DNA of 36,667 nt. Origin: Amanita rubescens. Taxonomy: Eukaryota; Basidiomycota; Agaricomycetes; Agaricales; Amanitaceae. A program made the position numbers and the translations under genes. Each line of letters starts with the position of its first letter. Position 1 is the stretch's first letter. Positions 30,399 to 36,667 of the stretch are shown here, piece by piece. Location: assembly GCA_015039365.1 (NCBI GenBank), contig WION01000528.1, forward strand, positions 1 to 36,667. The letters are read 5' to 3'. The notes beneath the pieces were generated by a model. The model had not been told where the DNA came from. It did no database searches and was given only the letters and a program-made list of their open reading frames with translations.

Positions 30399-30960
30399 GA
30401 GGATACATTCCGAGGCCTCAGTCTTATAGCAAAATGGTTCTTGTACTCTATAGCAAAATGATGGATAAATGCGCTTCCGTGACCAAATACGCCATAACAT
30501 CCATGCTGCTTCCCCTCAGCCTATCGCCATGTATACAATGCGCATATATGGGTTAGAGAAATGCTCACAGTGCAAAGAACCATTGCCACACTCGAAGTCC
30601 ATCCTGGTATGAGCTCAAATGAATCCCATGCCTCACAACGGCAGCAACTCAAGCTCCACTTGATCTACCATGCCTGGTGCAAGAATCAACGTCCTCCGCA
30701 AATTCATGGGCACCAACAACTTTGTAACCAAGTTATACCAGTAACTCCGTGAAAACTCTTTAGAATGGATCAGCGACCCCAAATATCGGCATTTCATCTC
30801 TAGGACGAACTCGGGACCTCATTTGTCGTCTTGAACGTCGGCGAGCTCAGCCGTAGCATCCTAGGGTCACACTTCAAACACAACAATGTAGAACAGGAAA
30901 ACATCAGCCACCCGCGCTTCCGAGGACGCAGAAGCGAGCAAAATACACCCAGAACAAAGC
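30399..30960. other. Upstream region of the HNH-family gene, no further gene seen
   Basis: Short frames on both strands lack motifs. A directly repeated word (agtacaagaaccattttgctat area on the minus strand, attttgctata twice) lies near 30427-30460. Confidence 0.45.
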
Positions 30961-31953
30961 ACGTACCCGATCCCTCCCCCTTCCTTGCTCCTTCTAATCA
31001 TCCCCACCCCCCTTACAAACGTATACCCTCCATACCCCCTTACTGCCCATCTCGGACACTTGCCCAGCCTACCGGAACGTTCAGCTATGGCGACCCGAAT
31101 CCATCCGCACTCACCCGGACCCATCCACCGCGCCCATTTGTTGCCACGTAACCACCACGGCGCGCTGTTACCTCTAAATGAACCATCGAAATGCGCCCTG
31201 CGCCTACCACCTAATCCTGCACACGCCCACGACCCAAACCACGCCCGCTACCTACACCCCGCACACCTCTGCGATGCGCGTAACGAACCTCAATGGATGC
31301 CCAGACGTGCGAGTTTTCCCACCCCAAGTTTCTCCGAGGCCACCCAATGCGGGCTCGCTCCTCAACGCGTCAGGGATGGAGCCTAGCCCTGCAAAGAGAA
31401 AACGGCCAGCTTACCTAGGAACGACAGAGCCGCAGAAGTACTACTAGGACTAGAGACAACGTCAGTATTCATTATTTCATTTTGCTCACACTGGCATCTA
31501 ACGAGCACGACAGGGCTGAATGAGCTATGTCTGAACCTCTGGTCTCCGTTACCTCTCACGTACGTCAAGCTCGCAATTCCGAATCAAATGCGGTTTGGCG
31601 TGCCAGCGTTGCACCTGCTACAGGCGGAGCCAGATAGTGCATCGGTACATCATCCAACTCAAATAACCCCAATAGCAGAGGTAGTCAGTCGACGCATACC
31701 CCTAACCCAACCGACGCATACCACCTCCAGCGGGACAACCTTACTCCGCCGGGTTCGTTGGCTAGTACGAATGGGACTTCTCGCAGAGGTGCTAGTGCGA
31801 CGGGGAATGGCTCCACGTCCAATCAGGGCGCGAGGAACCAGCGCGGTGCCTGCCGGGAGGCAAGATGTGGGCTCATCTTCTGTATCTCAGGGATTAAATA
31901 ATGAACAAATGCGAGTGCGAAGCTGTACAAGGTCTAGTTCATGCACCTCATAA
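30960..31953 (+). other. Pro/Ser/Thr-rich coding-like fragments, possible broken regulator
   Basis: Several plus-strand frames overlap. The most protein-like pieces are 31178-31447, ending SPAKRKRPAYLGTTEPQKYY (PAKRKRP resembles a nuclear localisation signal), and a low-complexity stretch at about 31640-31890 (SNSNNPNSRGSQSTHTPNPT and NGTSRRGASATGNGSTSNQG) typical of disordered tails of fungal regulators. No DNA-binding domain is visible and no start or complete splicing can be supported. Confidence 0.25.
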
Positions 31954-32666
31954 TCAAATTCACATTTCATAATGGCAAGTCTGGGCCCGCCGTCCATTCG
32001 TTTGTTCCATCTTTTCCCCCCGAATGACATTCAAGATTCAAGTTACCGGAACCTTGCCATGCTGCAGACACGCTTTACTCGCCCGGTTTCACCACGCCTT
32101 TCCAGCACTCCTCTGACACGTTCTTCTATTCTCGCCCGCTAATGTCCCATTCCTGCCTTTTCCAGTCGCTTCCCTCAGGGTGCACTTTCTCAAGCACCCT
32201 GTTCGAGGGTCTCACCCGGATGCCCTTCTAAACTCTCTGTTACCCGTAACCCATCAACCATCGTCTTATCTCTTTAATAAGTATCGTGTCAATTCCACTA
32301 CGACGCCAATCCACATGTTTCATGGGTAAATCAGCTCAACGCGTGTTGTTCATCAATGACATCGGCCTCGGCCTGACTGCCGCATCGGACTTAGCTCCAC
32401 TCAAAAGTCCACAAAGACCCCAGAAACTGGCTTCTCGTGGCAACACGTTTGCATACTCATTCTTAATCTGTCACAACAATGTCCACGTTGCGACAAATTC
32501 GTCATACAGCGAATAAAGAAAAACGAAAGAGAAAGACTATCTTGTGAAATGCTATTCAAAAATTGCGCCATAAAGGGTTCACCCTACTTGGCCGGTGCCC
32601 TGGAGTTGGCTCAGTCTACCTCCCCTTTTCCTCAGAAAGCACTTCAATCGTCTTTCCACCCTCGTG
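31954..32666. other. Intergenic stretch upstream of the DUF6593-type gene
   Basis: Pyrimidine-rich, with one short frame at 32286-32516 that has no motif. It is presumed to contain the promoter of the downstream gene; no clear TATA box is seen. Confidence 0.45.
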
Positions 32667-33434
32667 ATGGCGGCGTCGACAAGCGATGTTTTGTCCTGGA
32701 CAAACCAAGATCCCCGTGAAAGCCAACTCTTCAATAGCTGGGGTGTTGTCTACCGGCTTTCGGTTCAGTGCTTTCCTTACACCTTTATGTCGGCGGTCCT
32801 GACAACCTGCCTAAGACCGTAGTGAGCAGTAACGGGCAAAGCACCACCACTCTCTGGCGGGCGGCGAACGCCAACAGGGAGGATCGCGTTGCGAGGCTCG
32901 AGTGGGCGTCGAACGGCGGTCTTGGGCGAGCAGTGATTGGCAAGGTAAGAGAAAGAATCAGTGACAAATACATGCACGTTCTCTGATCAACATTTATCTG
33001 ACAGAACGCGGTCCCGATGTCCGACCTCGTCCGCCCAGATCCTCGTTACCCGGTACGTTATATTCTGTGCAACATCTCGAATGCGACACTCATCGCATGA
33101 CTAGGGCGCACGGATTTTCAACGCGCCCGATGGCCTACAATATCGTTGGCGACCGTCTTCCAAAGCCCCTGAGGTTTTGGTATGTTCCGAGCGCGTCATC
33201 TTGCATGCACTGACGGGCCACTCGCAGCTGGAGGATCCCGCAGGGAATGTTGTCGCCTTCTTCCGGCCCACAAAGATCACCCGGTATCAAATCGGGAATG
33301 TCTACGGGGAGTTGCACTTTCTCCGGAACGCGGGTGCGAGAACGATAGTGAGGTTCCTCTCCAGGAATCACGTCATTGTACTCATGTTCCCTGACCTTAG
33401 ACACATCCACCCATTATGGACACAGTTACCGTAA
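32667..33434 (+). CDS. DUF6593-type small beta-rich protein (5 exons, 184 aa)
   Basis: Exons are 32667-32762, 32816-32944, 33005-33052, 33105-33179 and 33228-33434, total 555 nt, closed frame. The introns are 53, 60, 52, 48 nt; the first uses a weak GTTCAG donor, chosen because it restores VVYRLS followed by TVVSSNGQSTTTLWR. The protein follows the pattern of the Agaricomycete DUF6593 family: N-terminal strand with VYRLST, TTTLWRAA, VARLEW, then DGLQYRWRP and DPAGNVVAFFRPTKI near the middle, and a hydrophobic C-terminal strand (HVIVLMFP). No signal peptide or catalytic motif is seen, and the family's role is unknown. The family assignment rests on pattern memory. Confidence 0.75.
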
Positions 33435-34296
33435 CAGCGATGCTTTACCGATTTTGCCAGGCATTTGGTCTTTGACACACATTCCTCCACCCACATTGTA
33501 AGCTAGATCGGAGACACGCTCACATCATACCTATCCACAGTGACCTGTACATGTGTACTATAATTGACATGCAATGCACAAAATTTAACCCTAAATAGCC
33601 AGTTCCTTTTACGCATGGCTAGCATGACGTCCCCATCCATGTCACGTAACACGGGTTTTACGCCACACACTCGCCCACGCGGGAAACACGTTGCACGGCC
33701 AAATTTTTACAGGCTAGAGCGATCTCGATCAGCGATCACATTCATTTACGATCGATCAAGCACATAAACTTTGGTGAAGCTTGGCCCTTGCACGAATGTC
33801 CTGTTCACTGGCTGTCACGGTATCATGCGCAGGTGAGAGTTGTAGGATGATACCACATCGCTTCCTGTGTCTCTCGCAGTAGCCTCTATTATATACGCCT
33901 CGGTTGGTGTTATCGGAAGTTGGCGGCGAGCCAGTCGGCCCGAGCATCCGGAAGCCCGGCTTGGCCCGGTAGGCAAATTGATGATGCGCCTCAACTTTGA
34001 AAATACGCTCATTGACTTGGAAAACTACTAGCACGGCCCTTTGTCACTCGCCATCGGTGTGCTTCATTGTCCGCCGCCTTACAGATGATCTAATTATGCG
34101 AGTTATCTCCAGCGTATGTTCGCTTAGTTTAAGTTTACAACAACGATGTGCAAAGAGGCCTCCGAGCTGGTCGCAAGCCACGGTCGATTGAAACTTTGCA
34201 ATCTTGCTCATATTTCTGACGCTTGATCAGATCTCTGGGCTGGTAGCGCTTCTATCTTGATTGCTCCTTTTCACGTTGATCGCGCATGGTAGATTG
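33435..34296. other. Intergenic stretch, no gene seen
   Basis: Frames on the minus strand at 33756-34034 and 33815-34012 overlap each other and lack motifs. Nothing else seen. Confidence 0.45.
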
Positions 34297-34699
34297 TCAT
34301 CGTCCTCGTGGATGGCAGCGTATTCCCATCTCCACACTGCCAGTCAGCCTATGGAGCCTACATTCAGTAGGAGAGGCGAAAGGTGAGTAGATACATACGT
34401 TGTTTTTACAATCAACTTTACTGTTGGCATCGATGCACGTACTAGTGCAACAGCGACAGAGCGCGTCAGGTTCGTCGCACCCCATAGGTACCGTTGTAAA
34501 ACTCTGCTAAGATGGACTTAGCCTCGGCGCAACTCTTCACAGGACCGATACCTGGTGAGTCTGACGTCAATTTCCTCCCCTCCGCACTTAACGAGATCAA
34601 CATATCAGGGGCACCTTCAACGATGCCGTAGATGACGAGTAAGCGAATTCTGAACCATTCAAGACGATGAGGCTCACGGTTGCCGTAGGCTGAATTCAT
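34297..34699 (-). CDS. Possible Cys-rich small protein, frame interrupted
   Basis: Two minus-strand frames abut: 34699-34466 (contains PVKSCAEAKSILAEFYNGT) and 34485-34297 (MGCDEPDALCRCCTSTCIDA, then KVDCKNN). Dropping one base around 34487 would join them into a Cys-rich segment. GTATGT follows KNN, with an acceptor-like TGTAG about 40 nt on, compatible with a short intron. There is no convincing signal peptide in the drawn start, so the real N-terminus may lie in another exon. It could be a secreted Cys-rich protein or a relic. Confidence 0.25.
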
Positions 34700-34794
34700 T
34701 GAGCAGATCTAGGGAAGACGCTCCAATAAACCCCCGTATAAAGTGAGTAGCCTATCATGTATCTTGTAATTTATTCAAATCCAATCTGAATCAG

Positions 34795-36590
34795 CAATAC
34801 CGAAGATCTTCGCAATGACATTGTAACGACGCAGAAGAATAGAACAAGAGAATACACGATTCTGCTTGTTGGTAAGGCATAGAAATTCATTTTCCCTGGA
34901 CGAATCATTTCAATCTTCACCTAGGGGAGACGGGAACGGGGAAAACAACCCTTTTATCACTATTTTTCAACATATTGGCGGGTAATGGCATAAGGGAGTA
35001 CATGTTAGCGCACGACGAATCCAATGATACCGGCAACGCACAAAACCAGAGTCAAACCATTTCGGCACTGCTTTATGAATTCGAAAGTAGGAACGGTGTC
35101 AAACTGCGCATACTAGACACTCCTGGACTCGTAGACACCCGTGGCATTGAACAGGACAATCTACACAAAGCCAGTATTGCGAGGACAATCAGAGAACATG
35201 TGACTACGGTCAATGCAGTCCTCCTCCTCACCAACGGCACCGTAGAGCGTCTGGGCGTCGCAACCGACTATGCATTATCGACACTTTCTTCTATATTTCC
35301 TCGCTCGCTCGCGGACAACATAGGAGTGATGTTCACATGCGTTCCCGACATTATGTCGTGGAACTTTGACCTACAGTCCTTACCAAGCGTCCTACGTGAC
35401 ATGGAAGGCAACCGATTCCTAATCGACAATCCTGTAGCAAAGTGGCAAAAGCTGGTTGCACTAACGCGCTCAAATCGGATCACTAGGAGCCAGTTGGTGG
35501 AGATGAGGCGTAAATTGGAAGAATGCCACATGGGAGCCTTGAGCGTTCTTGCTCTCCTGTTTGATTGGCTTGATACCCTTACCCCACAACCGACGAGCGC
35601 TATCATGCAGCTTTACGACCGGTATCAGGAAATCGAGCGCGGCATCGCTAATGCGTTATCTCGCGCGTCGCAGGTACTGGAGCAAAAGGCGGAATTGAAG
35701 AGGATGCAAATGTTAGCCGAGAATCATAGAATTGTAAGTTTATTCTGCGTGCTTTCTCACTCGTGATACTGACTCGTGGCAGACAATGGAACAATACCTA
35801 AGTGTTGTCGTCACAAAGACATGGGAACGAGTAAATACGGTTCAGTATAATACCATTTGCCGTCATCCTGGATGCAGTTCCAACTGTTGCGTCGGATGCA
35901 AGCTCCCTTTCTCACTGAATCCACTGGTGATGGAGGCATGCTCTGCAATGGCTAATTCTAACTGCAAGAGACGCGGATGTCGACATCCCATGAACGAACA
36001 TTATCATGATCGCTCAATGTGGAAGAAACGAGAGCGCGGGCAAGAAGTGATTCGCGAGGGTTTAGAACAGCAATACAGTGACGCCAGACAACAAAAACGA
36101 CGAAAACGAGAGGAAGATCGTTGATCTCGGGGAAAAAATAGCGGAGCTTGACAAGGAGATGGAGGAGCGTCTCATTTCATTGGGACGACTAACTGAAGAT
36201 TACGCGCATCTGTCTCTCACTGTAGCTTCATCGGACAGGTCAAAACGACTATACGATTTTTGGAGACGAATTTGGAGATGATAAACCAGAATGGAGAAGC
36301 TGATCCGAGATTAATTGAGCGCGTCGAGAAGGAACTTGGACGAAATGAACCAAAAGTTGAAAGTACTGCGGCAACTAGACCCGGAAAATGATGCGGAAAA
36401 TGACGGAGATGATGGAAGGACTGAAGAAGGAATGGGTGGAGGGAGCGGTGGAAGGACTGATGGAAGAACTGGTAAAGGGGTGGGTGGAGGATCTGGGGGT
36501 GGGTGGAAGTTTTTGGGGAGTGGGTGGAGGGTCTGGCGAGGAATGACCAAGGAAAAGCGGAGAATCAAGCGGAAAATCAAGGCACCATAA
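34795..36590 (+). CDS. P-loop GTPase with Cys/His-rich and coiled-coil tail; C-terminal frame breaks
   Basis: Exons: about 34795-34871 (NTEDLRNDIVTTQKNRTREY), 34925-35733 and 35783 onward; introns 34872-34924 (GTAAGG...CCTAG) and 35734-35782 (GTAAGT...GGCAG). G1 is LLVGETGTGKTT, G3 is DTPGLVDTRG, and TCVPDIMSWNFD takes the place of G4; this is the AIG1-like or septin-like group common in Agaricomycetes. After the G domain comes a helical part, then a Cys/His block (CRHPGCSSNCCVGCKLPF and CKRRGCRHPMNEHYHDRSMW), then a charged coiled coil. Frame one stops at TGA 36122-36124, but the coiled coil continues in the next frame (ERKIVDLGEKIAELDKEMEE). It changes again near 36205 to FIGQVKTTIRFLETNLEMIN up to TGA near 36390. 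Two missing bases, real or sequencing errors, would explain this. A further upstream exon is needed: the 5' intron ends AATCAG before 34795 and no ATG could be placed. Confidence 0.65.
36400..36545 (+). repeat. G-rich low-complexity stretch (ggtgga words)
   Basis: Degenerate gggtggaggatctgggggtg-like repeats near the window end, with open frames on both strands. One of them (ATG ATG CGG ... EGLKKEWVEGAVEGLMEELV) could be the last helix of the GTPase tail. Confidence 0.45.
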
Positions 36591-36667
36591 AGAAAGGGCA
36601 GTCTCGACTCTCTACTTTGCATTTAAGGCCAAGCGTAAACCTGCTACGCTCGAAAACAAGGACAGAC

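Overview
The window looks like nuclear DNA of a filamentous basidiomycete, most likely an Agaricomycete. The genes are split by many 48-72 nt spliceosomal introns. The recognisable families (a sugar porter with many introns, an HNH-domain protein, a DUF6593-type protein, a fungal P-loop GTPase with a Cys/His-rich tail) are typical of that group. No bacterial operon structure, rRNA or CRISPR array is visible.

Layout. (1) About 1030-6010 has no convincing conventional gene but is packed with short perfect hairpins (stems of 5-10 bp, loops of 3-14 nt). Several share a layout in which the stem sequence changes from copy to copy while pairing is kept, followed by a conserved RTCAATAA-like word. 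I treat this as a candidate undescribed family of structured repeats. (2) 6020-17438 is a giant fold-back element: two inverted arms of 597 and 587 bp, then inward-facing tandem arrays of one 52-bp unit (about 111 copies on the left, nearly all identical; about 68 on the right, with many indels), around a 0.9-kb spacer. It sits at the edge of the hairpin domain; one strong hairpin remains on its far side at 17462-17480. (3) 17736-21254 holds three paralogous minus-strand genes for small secreted proteins (A, B, C). B and C come from a recent duplication of about 0.8 kb, and B carries a nonsense codon. (4) 21958-24187 is a 14-exon sugar transporter whose reading frame closes exactly, with a 9-nt microexon. 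(5) 24200-28700 is mostly relics, including a decayed protein farnesyltransferase beta-subunit pseudogene. (6) 29115-30398 is an intact HNH-family gene with a GC-AG intron. (7) 30900-32000 holds Pro/Ser-rich coding-like fragments. (8) 32667-33434 is an intact DUF6593-type gene. (9) 34795-36590 is a GTPase gene whose C-terminal part changes frame at least twice.

The genes do not form a pathway. The window reads as an accessory, repeat-rich chromosome region where host genes, duplicates and pseudogenes sit beside a large palindromic element. Transcription through the inverted arrays would give very long double-stranded RNA, so small-RNA silencing is a plausible but untested consequence. Exon joins were done by hand from splice signals, continuity of frame and comparison among paralogues or known families.
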